In this document: positions 45,245 through 53,286 of the stretch, piece after piece
How the letters are laid out: each line of letters starts with the position of its first letter
Numbering within the stretch: position 1 is the first letter of the stretch
Assembly: GCF_008329525.1 (NCBI RefSeq)
Contig: NZ_NPKQ01000001.1
Span: forward strand, 1,054,001-1,118,000
Direction: 5' to 3'
Length of the DNA stretch: 64,000 nt
Origin: Tardiphaga sp. P9-11
Lineage (GTDB): Bacteria > Pseudomonadota > Alphaproteobacteria > Rhizobiales > Xanthobacteraceae
Program-made: the position numbers and the translations under genes
The notes under the pieces: model-generated
The model's database searches: none
Told to the model about the DNA's origin: nothing
What the model saw: only the letters and a program-made list of their open reading frames with translations

Positions 45245-45394
45245 CTAAATATCTTCGTCGTCGCGATCGCGCTTCGGCGTGGCGATATCACCGTCTTCCT
45301 CGTCGTCCTCAGGCCGCGGTGCCGCGGGCTTAGGCTTCTTGGGATCGTCCTTGGCCGGTTCGTCGTCGCCGGGTCGACCCACTCGTCCGCTCAT
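45245..45394 (-). CDS. Small highly charged protein (49 aa), hypothetical
   Basis: A 49-residue protein starting at ATG 45394 after GGGGGA. It is made of Asp/Glu, Lys/Arg and Pro (DDPKKPKPAAPRPEDDEEDG) and is likely disordered. A longer frame runs upstream but has no clear signal. I recognise no family. The gene lies alone between the DapA-family gene and an 82-residue hypothetical on the other strand. Support is the start-site context and the strongly biased composition. Confidence 0.45.
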   Translation of the reverse strand: MSGRVGRPGDDEPAKDDPKKPKPAAPRPEDDEEDGDIATPKRDRDDEDI

Positions 45395-45555
45395 CGTTTC
45401 CCCCGCAGGATCACTTGCGTTGACCTCATTCTGACCGTGATTGAAGCAGATATTGACGTAATCCCGCAATTGCCCTGTGCTTTTCCGCATGACCGTGTAA
45501 ACGAGGGCTAATCCTGCCCGATTCAAAATCTGGCCAATCCATTTCTGGAGTGACG

Positions 45556-45804
45556 ATGAAAAAGCCGAAGTTAGAGCTCGACGAACCGCAGGCGCGCAAA
45601 TTCATCCGCGCCGACAGGGCGCCGACCGAAGGTTATTCACTGGTGGTGGATGGCCATTTCAAATCGCATCACGATACGGTCGAGGCCGCAGAGGAAGCCG
45701 GCATGAAACTGAAGAACCAGTTTCAGATGCTTCAGATTCAGGTTTACGATTCCGCGACCAAGACCCGCACCATGATCGAGTGGCCGGCGCCGACCGCGGC
45801 CTGA
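45556..45804 (+). CDS. Small conserved hypothetical protein (82 aa)
   Basis: An 82-residue cytoplasmic protein. Its core is YSLVVDGHFKSHHDTVEAAE, then GMKLKNQFQMLQIQVYDSAT and RTMIEWP, an alternating strand-helix pattern. The ATG at 45556 has TGGAG 6 bases upstream; a GTG at 45550 is possible. Similar proteins are often annotated as hypothetical in Bradyrhizobium relatives. No function can be given. Confidence 0.62.
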   Translation: MKKPKLELDEPQARKFIRADRAPTEGYSLVVDGHFKSHHDTVEAAEEAGMKLKNQFQMLQIQVYDSATKTRTMIEWPAPTAA

Positions 45805-45857
45805 GATAGATCAGGCCCTGCGAAAGCAGGTCCTGCGACAGTCAACGTTTGCGATAA

Positions 45858-46127
45858 TCAGGTCCTGCGACCGCCGCTGCGCTGATCGGCAAGCCACGCT
45901 GCCAGAGCCTGCGCTTTTTCCGCCGATTTGCTCGACGATGTCTTGCCGGAAGACGTCTTGCCTGAAGAAGTTTTGCCCGATTTTGCAGTGGCCTTCTTTT
46001 TGGCCGGAGCGGGGGGCGATGCGGCTTCGCGGGCAAGGCGCATGGCTTTCAATCGGGCCATGTTGTCGAGAACCGCTTTGGCCGCGGCGTCGCGTTCGGA
46101 TTTCGTTGCTTTGTCGTCAGTTGGCAT
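45858..46127 (-). CDS. Basic Ser/Lys/Gly-repeat small protein (89 aa)
   Basis: An 89-residue protein. The N-terminal 40 residues are a predicted charged helix (KSERDAAAKAVLDNMARLKA, MRLAREAASP), followed by a Lys/Ala/Pro linker and three SGKTS repeats (KTSSGKTSSGKTSS), and end in AWLADQRSGGRRT. It is translationally coupled to the upstream gene (TGATG at 46125-46129). The two proteins share the LRLAREAEE/MRLAREAAS motif, so they may be paralogs. A nucleic-acid or regulatory role is possible but not shown. Confidence 0.6.
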   Translation of the reverse strand: MPTDDKATKSERDAAAKAVLDNMARLKAMRLAREAASPPAPAKKKATAKSGKTSSGKTSSGKTSSSKSAEKAQALAAWLADQRSGGRRT

Positions 46128-46366
46128 CAGCTCGTTTTCTTTTTTCTGGTAGCTTTCGGCTTTGGCTCGGGCGGGTTAGCCAGCTCTTCGGCTTCCCGGG
46201 CTAGGCGAAGCGTGCGCAGCTCTTCGGTCCGCTTGCGGATGGCAACATCAGCCGCTGCAATCTCGGCCATGGCCTTCACGCCTTCAGCTTCCTGCGCCGC
46301 CTTGCGTGCGAGCCGGATTTCCTTCAGTTCAGCAGGCGTCTTCTGTTGTTCCTGTTCGGTATCCAT
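46127..46366 (-). CDS. Charged coiled-coil-like small protein (79 aa)
   Basis: A 79-residue protein starting at ATG 46366. It is almost wholly alpha-helical and rich in Glu, Ala, Arg and Lys (LKEIRLARKAAQEAEGVKAM, RKRTEELRTLRLAREAEELA), with two copies of the RLAR(K/E)A motif, and ends in a basic patch PKPKATRKKKTS. Its stop overlaps the start of the next gene by one base (TGATG), so the two are an operon. I do not recognise a family. Confidence 0.6.
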   Translation of the reverse strand: MDTEQEQQKTPAELKEIRLARKAAQEAEGVKAMAEIAAADVAIRKRTEELRTLRLAREAEELANPPEPKPKATRKKKTS

Positions 46367-46586
46367 CAATGCCTCAGGTTGGCTCCGCGCGATCGGCGCG
46401 CAGCGAATTTTGTGTCATTGTTATCACATACATATAGGAAGCGGCACCCCTGCTGCCACCTAACTGGCCGCTGCGGTTAATCGCTTTGGGCCGGAAATGC
46501 GGCGAATTGGACGCGAATGAGGCCAGGTTGCGTCTGACGGGCCTTCCTGAGACAATCCGGTGGTAATCCGGACTGCAAGAATCTCC

Positions 46587-47642
46587 ATGATCCGCACACT
46601 GTTCAACGATGGCGCCGACAACCTGCGCGGCCGCATCATCGCCATCTACGCCATTCTGATCCCGGCCAATGTGCTGGCCTGGATATGGGCCCTGATCGCC
46701 TTCCGTGACCAGCCGGTTCTGCTGGGCACCGCGCTGCTTGCCTACACGTTCGGCCTGCGCCATGCCGTGGATGCTGATCATATCGCGGCCATCGACAATG
46801 TGACGCGCAAGCTCATGCAGTCTGGCAAGCGGCCGTTGTCGGTGGGCCTGTTCTTCTCGCTCGGTCATTCCACCGTGGTGGTCGTGGCTTCGATCTTCGT
46901 GGCGCTGGCCGTGTCGGCGTTGCAGGACAGGTTTGCGAATTTCAAGGAAATCGGCAGCCTGATCGGCACCAGCGTTTCGGCGTTCTTCCTGCTGATCGTG
47001 GCGGTGGCCAATATCTTCATTCTCGTCTCGGTATATCGGCTGTTCAAGGCGGTGAAGCGCGGCGAGCGGTTCATCGATGAAGATCTCAATGTCTTGCTCG
47101 CGCAGCGCGGCGTCATCGGCCGCATGCTGCGCTCGGTGTTCGCTGTGATCTCGAAGAGCTGGCACATGTATCCGCTCGGCATCCTGTTCGGGCTCGGATT
47201 CGATACGGCGACCGAAATCGCGCTGCTGGGCATCTCCGCTTCGCAAAGCGCAGATGGCATGTCGATGTGGTCGATCCTCGTATTTCCGGCGCTGTTCACG
47301 GCGGGCATGTCGCTGGTCGATGCGACGGACTCGGTGTTGATGGTGCGCGCCTATGGCTGGGCCTTCGTCAAGCCGATCCGCAAGCTCTACTACAACATGA
47401 TCATCACGCTGGTGTCGGTGATCGTGGCGCTGGTGATCGGCGGCGTCGAGGCCCTTGGCCTGATCGGCCGCAAGCTCGACCTGTCAGGCAGCTTCTGGGA
47501 CGGCATCGAGGCGCTGAACGAAAATTTCGGCGCGCTCGGTTATCTCATTATCGCGATTTTCATCCTTAGCTGGATGATCTCGGTGATCGTCTATCGCGCT
47601 AAAGGCTATGACGACATCGAGGTTCGGGTTCACGAAGCCTGA
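46587..47642 (+). CDS. Nickel/cobalt transporter, NiCoT family
   Basis: A 351-residue inner-membrane permease with about eight helices. The signature RHAVDADHIAAIDNVTRKLM in helix 2 contains the His-Asp metal-binding set, and LFFSLGHSTVVVVASI and LGFDTATEIALLGISA are the further NiCoT motifs. It imports Ni2+ or Co2+ for hydrogenase, urease or cobalamin. The start at 46587 (MIRTLFNDGADN) fits the family; a GTG at 46560 is possible. No urease, hydrogenase or nikR gene lies close by, and I see no cobalamin riboswitch upstream. Confidence 0.93.
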   Translation: MIRTLFNDGADNLRGRIIAIYAILIPANVLAWIWALIAFRDQPVLLGTALLAYTFGLRHAVDADHIAAIDNVTRKLMQSGKRPLSVGLFFSLGHSTVVVVASIFVALAVSALQDRFANFKEIGSLIGTSVSAFFLLIVAVANIFILVSVYRLFKAVKRGERFIDEDLNVLLAQRGVIGRMLRSVFAVISKSWHMYPLGILFGLGFDTATEIALLGISASQSADGMSMWSILVFPALFTAGMSLVDATDSVLMVRAYGWAFVKPIRKLYYNMIITLVSVIVALVIGGVEALGLIGRKLDLSGSFWDGIEALNENFGALGYLIIAIFILSWMISVIVYRAKGYDDIEVRVHEA

Positions 47643-47654
47643 CGCAATGCGTCG

Positions 47655-48484
47655 CTATTTGGGCGCCATCTTCTCCAGCGCTGCGCGCTTCCACAGATCC
47701 CAGGCCCGGCCATGGATCTGGTCGATGACGCCAAGCGTTTTCTGGCTTTCCTCGCCCAGCAGATAGCTCACCGATCCGCCCAGCGCGAGCGCTTGTGACT
47801 GCAACTGTGCATTCACATTGCTGTAATGGGCGCGAAACACCGCCATTGGAATGGTGGCGGCAACGACGACGCTGCCATGGCCTCGCATCAGCGCCACACT
47901 GCGGTCGCCGAGCGTTGTGGCCAGCGCCTTGCCCAATTGTGCGTTGCTGACCAGCATATTGCTCATGCCGCGCTGTCGCGGATCTCGAACACCGGCACTT
48001 CGGGAAATAGGAATGCGCCGAGGTGGAACACTGGCCGCAGCGGCGTGCTGCTGACGCTGAAGGGAATGATCCCGGGCGAATGCGTGTGGACGACGGCTTT
48101 GACGTCCGGCCGCGCCTTGTAGATCTCGCCATGGATAAAGCGCTCGAGAAAGCTCGCGCGTCCCTTCGCATCGACGGGATTGGAATCGAGGTCGTATTCC
48201 ATGATGTCGTCGGCGGTGACCAGCGCCGGAGCTAGCGAGCGTCCCATCAAATAGCGGTTGGGATCGGTCGGGTGACGCATGCTGACATGGCCGAACCCGT
48301 CGATGACATTGAGGTCGGTGAGGACGCGGTTCGCCACTACGAGGTCTTGCATCAATGCCGGATCGACGGGACCGGCAGATGTTGGTGCGGGGGCCTGCGC
48401 TGCGGTTTGTGCGGAGGCCGGTTGCAAGGAGAGTGCGAACACCATTGCCAGCAGCATTGGCGCAGCCGATCGTGTCGACGCCAT
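47655..48484 (-). pseudogene. Class II aldolase/adducin-family protein, frameshifted
   Basis: The two halves of a class II aldolase/adducin-type protein lie in different frames. The first (from ATG 48484, after GGGAGGAC) has a signal peptide, then LMQDLVVANRVLTDLNVIDG, GFGHVSMRHP and AVVHTHSPGIIPF with the metal-binding His. It ends EIRDSAA-stop at 47963. The second begins at ATG 47966 (SNMLVSNAQLGKALATTLGD, RGHGSVVV) and finishes the fold. Inserting one G (GCGGCATGAGC to GCGGGCATGAGC) restores EIRDSAGMSNMLV. So a one-base deletion, or a sequencing error, broke the gene. The 4-base overlap ATGA may still allow two-part expression. Confidence 0.85.
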
Positions 48485-48535
48485 TGTAGTCCTCCCCATT
48501 GCCGAACCGGCGGTTGATCCGCCGTGCTCGCTATA

Positions 48536-49576
48536 TCATGCCGCTAATACCGGGCCGCCAGCTTTCTTCCACGCATCGATGCCGCCGTCCAGATGTGCGG
48601 CATTGTCGATCCCCGCATCCTTCGCGGCAGTGACGGCCATCGCCGAGCGTTCCCCAAAGGCGCAGAAGAATACGATGCGGCGCTTGGTGGCAATGGCGAC
48701 CTCGCGCAACATGCCGCCGGGCTGCAGACTATCCGAGATCGTCGGGTAGGGCGCATGCAGCGCGCCGGACAGCACGCCGTGCTTGGCGCGCTCGCCGCTC
48801 TCGCGCAGGTCAACCAGCAGGATGGCGGGATCGCCGAGATGGGCAATGGCCTCCTGCGGAGACAGCGCCAGGCCTTGTTTCTTCAGGGTATCCGGCTTCA
48901 GCCCGACCTTCATATTGGCCGGGATGACCACATCCATCAGTTTCGGGTTCGGCAGATTGAGTTTGCCCATCAGCTCGATGTAGTCCTCCACGGATTTCAC
49001 CTGCAGGCGCGGATTGTAGCGCTTCTCTTCTCCGATGGTGCTGACGGTGTCGCCCTTGTAGTCGTGTGCGGGGAACACCATGGTCTCGTCCGGCAGCTTC
49101 AGCAGGCGGTTGAACAGTGAATCATATTGTGCCCGCGCGCTGCCGTTCTGGAAATCGGTGCGGCCGGTGCCGCGGATCAGCAGCGTGTCGCCGGTGAAGA
49201 CGCGGTCGCCCATCAGATAGCTGTAGGAATCGTCGGTGTGGCCGGGCGTATACATCACATCGAGCTCGACGCCCTCGATCGTCACCTTGTCACCGTCGCT
49301 GACGCGCATGGCGACGACGTCGGCCTTGCTCTGGTCGCCCATGATGGTGACGCAATGGGTGCGGTCGCGCAGCTCGGCGAGGCCGGTGACGTGGTCTGCA
49401 TGAAGATGCGTATCGACCGCCTTCACGAGCTTCAGGTCGAGCTCGCGCAGCAACTGACAGTAGCGATCGACCTTTTCCAGGACCGGATCGAGGATCAGCG
49501 CCTCGCCGCCGTGGCGGCTCGCAAGCAGGTAGCTATATGTGCCGGACACACTGTCGAACAGCTGACGGAAGATCAT
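48536..49576 (-). CDS. Persulfide dioxygenase-rhodanese fusion (ETHE1-like)
   Basis: A 346-residue fusion. The N-terminal metallo-beta-lactamase domain (1-235) has THLHADHVTG and the ligands of the persulfide dioxygenase (ETHE1) family (YTPGHTDDSYSYLMGDRVFT, GDTLLIRGTGRTDFQNG, FPAHDYKG). The C-terminal domain (245-346) is a rhodanese with catalytic Cys in VFFCAFGERSAMAV (CxxGxR). Such fusions oxidise glutathione persulfide to sulfite and transfer sulfane sulfur. The gene lies beside the frameshifted aldolase; no sulfide-quinone oxidoreductase is nearby. The start at 49576 (MIFRQLFDSVSGTYSY) is standard. Confidence 0.93.
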   Translation of the reverse strand: MIFRQLFDSVSGTYSYLLASRHGGEALILDPVLEKVDRYCQLLRELDLKLVKAVDTHLHADHVTGLAELRDRTHCVTIMGDQSKADVVAMRVSDGDKVTIEGVELDVMYTPGHTDDSYSYLMGDRVFTGDTLLIRGTGRTDFQNGSARAQYDSLFNRLLKLPDETMVFPAHDYKGDTVSTIGEEKRYNPRLQVKSVEDYIELMGKLNLPNPKLMDVVIPANMKVGLKPDTLKKQGLALSPQEAIAHLGDPAILLVDLRESGERAKHGVLSGALHAPYPTISDSLQPGGMLREVAIATKRRIVFFCAFGERSAMAVTAAKDAGIDNAAHLDGGIDAWKKAGGPVLAA

Positions 49577-49719
49577 GGGCGCACCAATTTTGCGGTCGAT
49601 CCTTCTTCAGATCGGGTATTCGCCAGAATAATAACCCAATTACAGGTGTTGGGACGACCTCTTTCTTCTCTTGTTCGTGAACGCAAGTTCGGGATACTGC
49701 CCGCAGCAGTGAGGGCCTG

Positions 49720-50400
49720 ATGGCGGAATATGTGGTCGAATTCGGCAGGGATGGCCGACGCGTGGAAGATGATGGCCGGCTCGATGCCGCAGCGTTCCAT
49801 CGCAACCACGAGGCGATCTGGCGGGTTCTTGCGACTTTCCTGCAGCAGTCATGCGGTGACGTTGTGGAAGTCGGCAGCGGCACCGGCCAGCATGTCATTC
49901 ACTTCGCTGGACAAACGCCCGATATCACCTGGTGGCCGAGCGACCTCAACGACGCCCATCTGAAAAGCATCGCCGCCTGGCGCGCGCATGCACAATTGAC
50001 GAATGTCAGGCCGCCACTGCGGATCGATCTCTTGGATCCCGCATGGTGTCCGGAGATGGAGAACGGCACTGGCCCGGGCGCGCTGCTCGCGGTTTTCTGC
50101 GCCAATGTCGTTCACATCGCGCCGTGGCCCGTCGCGGAAGGCTTGATTGCGGGCGCAGCAAGATATCTGCGGCCGGACGGGCGTCTCTTTATGTACGGTC
50201 CGTTCAAGCGTGGCGGCAAACATACGGCCGTCAGCAATGCCGTGTTCGACACCAGTCTGCGCGACGGTAATCCTGAATGGGGCGTGCGGGATGTCGAGGA
50301 TCTGGAGCACGTCGCGCAGGGCGTCGGTCTCAAGCTGGCAGACGTCATCGAGATGCCCGCTAACAATCTGATCCTGGTATTTGCCCGGCCGCCCGGATGA
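49720..50400 (+). CDS. DUF938 SAM-dependent methyltransferase-like protein
   Basis: A 226-residue protein of the DUF938 family. The SAM motif I is VVEVGSGTGQHVIHFAGQTP, followed by WWPSDLNDAHLKSI, and ANVVHIAPWPVAEGLIAGAA corresponds to the motif of methyltransferases acting after strand 4. It has no known substrate. The ATG at 49720 follows GAGGG. It is divergent from the persulfide dioxygenase gene, 143 bases apart. Confidence 0.9.
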   Translation: MAEYVVEFGRDGRRVEDDGRLDAAAFHRNHEAIWRVLATFLQQSCGDVVEVGSGTGQHVIHFAGQTPDITWWPSDLNDAHLKSIAAWRAHAQLTNVRPPLRIDLLDPAWCPEMENGTGPGALLAVFCANVVHIAPWPVAEGLIAGAARYLRPDGRLFMYGPFKRGGKHTAVSNAVFDTSLRDGNPEWGVRDVEDLEHVAQGVGLKLADVIEMPANNLILVFARPPG

Positions 50401-50514
50401 TCAGCGCATGGTGCGTGCGCGCTGGCGTGTGTTGATCTGCCGCAGGGCGGTCGGCATAGTCGGTCCGAATAAAGGCTCCGGAACGAACCGGGCCACATCC
50501 GGGCGGATTTCCCC

Positions 50515-51753
50515 ATGATCGACGCGGCCACCCCAGAGATTCACGATGATGCACGCGCACGTTCCAACGTGTTGCGGCTGGCGGCGGCGCAGGCGCTCGG
50601 CGGCGCCAATTCGGCTGTCATCTTCGCCACCGGCGCGATTGTCGGCGCTACGCTGGCGCCGAGCGTGTCGCTCGCGACGGTGCCGATTTCCATCTATGTC
50701 GTCGGCCTTGCCTGCGGAACGCTGCCGGTCGGCATGATCTCGCGCGCCTATGGTCGCCGCGTCGCCTTCATCATCGGCAGCGGCGCCGGCGCAATCTGCG
50801 GCCTGCTCGGCGCCATCGCGATCCTGAAAGCGTCCTTCGCGCTGTTTTGTTGTGCGACATTCTTCGGCGGCTTCTATGGCGCGGTCGCGCAGTCCTATCG
50901 TTTTGCCGCCGCCGATGGCGCCAGCGCGGCCTATCGTCCGAAAGCCGTCTCCTGGGTGATGGCTGGCGGCGTGTTCGCCGGCGTACTGGGGCCGCAACTC
51001 GTGCAATGGACCATGGATATCTGGTCGCCCTATCTGTTTGCCGCGAGTTTCGCGGCGCAGGCGGTGGTTGCCCTGATCGCGATGGCGTTGCTCTCCACGG
51101 TGGACGCGCCGAAGCCCGCGCCTGCGGACATGCATGGTGGTAGGCCGCTGCTGGAGATCGTGCGGCAACCGCGCTTCATCGCCGCCGCGATTTGCGGTGT
51201 GGTGTCCTATTCGATGATGAACCTCGTGATGACCTCGGCGCCGCTGGCGATGAAGCTGTGCGGGCTGACGCTCAGCGATTCAAATTTCGGCCTGCAGTGG
51301 CACATCGTGGCGATGTACGGGCCGAGTTTCTTCACGGGATCGCTGATCGCGCGCTTCGGCGCATCGAAGGTCGTGGCCGCTGGATTGGCGCTGGAAGCGA
51401 TCGCCGCGGTGATCGGCATCGCCGGCATCAGCGCGATGCATTTCTGGGTCTGTCTCGTCGTGCTCGGCATCGGCTGGAATTTCGGCTTCATCGGCGCATC
51501 CGCGCTGGTGCTGGAGACCCATCGGCCGCAGGAGCGCAACAAGGTGCAGGCCTTCAACGACTTTCTGGTGTTCGGCCTGATGGCCGTGGGCTCGTTCTCG
51601 TCCGGCCAGTTGCTGGCGAATTATGGGTGGCCCACGGTCAATGCCGTTGTTTTCCCGCCGGTCATTCTCGGTCTGGTGGCGCTGATTATGGCCGGCTTCA
51701 TCAAGCGCCGGGCATCGCAGCAGGCCGCGGCCTTTCCAGATCCGGCGGTCTAA
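50515..51753 (+). CDS. MFS transporter
   Basis: A 412-residue permease with about 12 hydrophobic helices. The loop motif MISRAYGRRVAFIIGSGAGA is a degenerate version of the MFS G-x-x-x-D/R-x-G-R-R motif, with Arg pair but without Asp. The C-terminal half contains VLETHRPQERNKVQAFNDFL. It is transcribed in the same direction as the DUF938 gene and converges with the Lon-N/ClpA-N gene. The substrate is unknown. Confidence 0.88.
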   Translation: MIDAATPEIHDDARARSNVLRLAAAQALGGANSAVIFATGAIVGATLAPSVSLATVPISIYVVGLACGTLPVGMISRAYGRRVAFIIGSGAGAICGLLGAIAILKASFALFCCATFFGGFYGAVAQSYRFAAADGASAAYRPKAVSWVMAGGVFAGVLGPQLVQWTMDIWSPYLFAASFAAQAVVALIAMALLSTVDAPKPAPADMHGGRPLLEIVRQPRFIAAAICGVVSYSMMNLVMTSAPLAMKLCGLTLSDSNFGLQWHIVAMYGPSFFTGSLIARFGASKVVAAGLALEAIAAVIGIAGISAMHFWVCLVVLGIGWNFGFIGASALVLETHRPQERNKVQAFNDFLVFGLMAVGSFSSGQLLANYGWPTVNAVVFPPVILGLVALIMAGFIKRRASQQAAAFPDPAV

Positions 51754-51841
51754 CCAAGGCGCATCACACACTTGCCGGCCTGGCGATCACGATCGCCCAA
51801 GCCGGCATTTGTGAACGACACTCTGGGACGTCCGGACGTCG

Positions 51842-53065
51842 TCAGACCGATCCTGTGTTTCCAGCGATCGAGGCAGCCACCAGTTTCTGGGTGATGCCTT
51901 GTCCGCTCAGCAGGCGGACAGCCGGACTTCTTGTTTCGGGAAAGATGGCCAGCAGGGTGTTTGACCCTTTCACTTCAGACCAGCCGAGCTCCTGCGCGTG
52001 AACCGCAGCACGCTGAGACACACGCACGAATGCTGCCGTCGGCTGACCGTTCTTGCCGGTCTCGATCATCAGATTTTTGAGTTCCTTATCGAGGTAGCGG
52101 ATCAGGTCGGCTTTCAACGTGCCGAAATCGGCATTGCAATCTCGCAGCACCGCCGCAGCATCGGTGTCATCGACCAGTGCAAGCAACAGGTGCTCCAATG
52201 TTGCATATTGATGGCCTCTCTGGTCGGCATATTCGATAGCGCGTCGCCGTGTCGCGTGAAGCGCGGGCGAAAGCGGCAGCGTCGACAGGTCGATAAGGGC
52301 ATCGGCGCTTTTCAGCCTCTTCACTGGATCGAGGGTCGCTAACAGCTTCTGCTTTTCGCTGATCGGCAGGACGATATGCGAGGCGATGACATCGGCAACC
52401 CGTCCGGGGTCGAGGGTTCTTTCCAGTGGCGGCCAAATCGGAGGTACGCGCATGTCGTGAGCCGCAACGTAGCTCTCGAATCGTTTGACTGCCTGCTGGA
52501 TCAGTTCGGGCTCATCGGGAATAGGACCCTCACTCACGCCTGTAACGTCGGCTCTGTACGAGCCGGTCTCGCCTACGAAACGCTGAATCACGACGCGTTG
52601 GCGTCCCTGTGCCAGAACCCTGAGCGTGCCGTCATCAAGTCTTTGAATTTCAAGCAACTGGGCGAGAACGCCAATGTCGTAGATGTCCTCGAAACCAGGT
52701 TCATCAACAGTTTCGTTCTTTTGAATAGCAAGCACGACCTCTCGCTGCCGCTCGAAGGCATCTTTCAGAGCGAGTATCGTTTTCTCCCGTCCGACAAAAA
52801 GCGGGTAGGTCGTTGTCGGGAACGGAACGAGATCTCTCAGCGGAATGGCCGGGTAACTTGCTATTCCGGTTTGAAGCTTGATAACCGGCGTTTGCGGCGA
52901 ACTTCGACCGACCTGCAGCATCGCCGACAAGGTATTCCAGTCAGCGATACCCAATATTCTCGATATCAGCTCCAGGCTTTCGCTGTGACTGATCGTGACG
53001 GCTTTGGTAGAGAGGTTTTCGCGCAGGGTCTGCGCCATAGCCTTTGCATCGCGAAAATCGCGCAT
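51842..53065 (-). CDS. Lon-N/ClpA-N domain fusion protein without ATPase
   Basis: A 407-residue protein with three parts. Residues 1-50 (FRDAKAMAQTLRENLSTKAV, ISHSESLELISRILGIADWN) match a small helical domain sometimes named glyoxalase-superfamily. Residues 71-258 match the Lon substrate-binding N-domain (YPAIPLRDLVPFPTTTYPLF, DIYDIGVLAQLLEIQRLDDG). Residues 265-397 match the ClpA/ClpC N-domain (LHATRRRAIEYADQRGHQYA, TLEHLLLALVDDT, SEVKGSNTLLAIFPETRSPA). There is no Walker motif and no protease motif. So it can bind substrates or adaptors but not unfold them. The start at 53065 follows AAAGGA. It is placed after actS on the same strand (221 bases). Its function is not known to me; a proteolysis adaptor or sink is an inference. 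Confidence 0.75.
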   Translation of the reverse strand: MRDFRDAKAMAQTLRENLSTKAVTISHSESLELISRILGIADWNTLSAMLQVGRSSPQTPVIKLQTGIASYPAIPLRDLVPFPTTTYPLFVGREKTILALKDAFERQREVVLAIQKNETVDEPGFEDIYDIGVLAQLLEIQRLDDGTLRVLAQGRQRVVIQRFVGETGSYRADVTGVSEGPIPDEPELIQQAVKRFESYVAAHDMRVPPIWPPLERTLDPGRVADVIASHIVLPISEKQKLLATLDPVKRLKSADALIDLSTLPLSPALHATRRRAIEYADQRGHQYATLEHLLLALVDDTDAAAVLRDCNADFGTLKADLIRYLDKELKNLMIETGKNGQPTAAFVRVSQRAAVHAQELGWSEVKGSNTLLAIFPETRSPAVRLLSGQGITQKLVAASIAGNTGSV

Positions 53066-53286
53066 CTGTTTCGTCCTTTGCATGAGCGAACCAGGAGGCA
53101 TCAGGTGGTTGCGTTGCTGACCCGGTCGCTCGGACAAAGGGTGTCGGCAAAGGAAGTGATACGTTCACCGTCCCGTTCAGGGCGCAACCGGCAGGTCGTA
53201 TCAACCAAGATAAAATTGGCTCAAACGCGTCTAGCTGTCAATGAGATGCAACTGTCGGCTGGGTTCACGCGACAGTGAGAATTGTA

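Noticed and set aside
46411-46428. TGTGTCATTGTTATCACA as a CRP- or NikR-like site before the Ni/Co transporter
   Set aside because: It is 18 bases with two mismatches in the arms, unlike the 16-base CRP consensus or the GTATGA NikR half-sites, and lies over 150 bases upstream.
47655-47966. A separate 103-residue gene coupled by ATGA to the aldolase N-terminal part
   Set aside because: Both halves belong to one aldolase fold and a single inserted base restores it, so a frameshift is simpler; kept as a pseudogene with the coupling noted.
52376-53278. 300-residue plus-strand frame opposite the Lon-N/ClpA-N gene
   Set aside because: The minus strand has recognisable domains and a good start; this frame has none.
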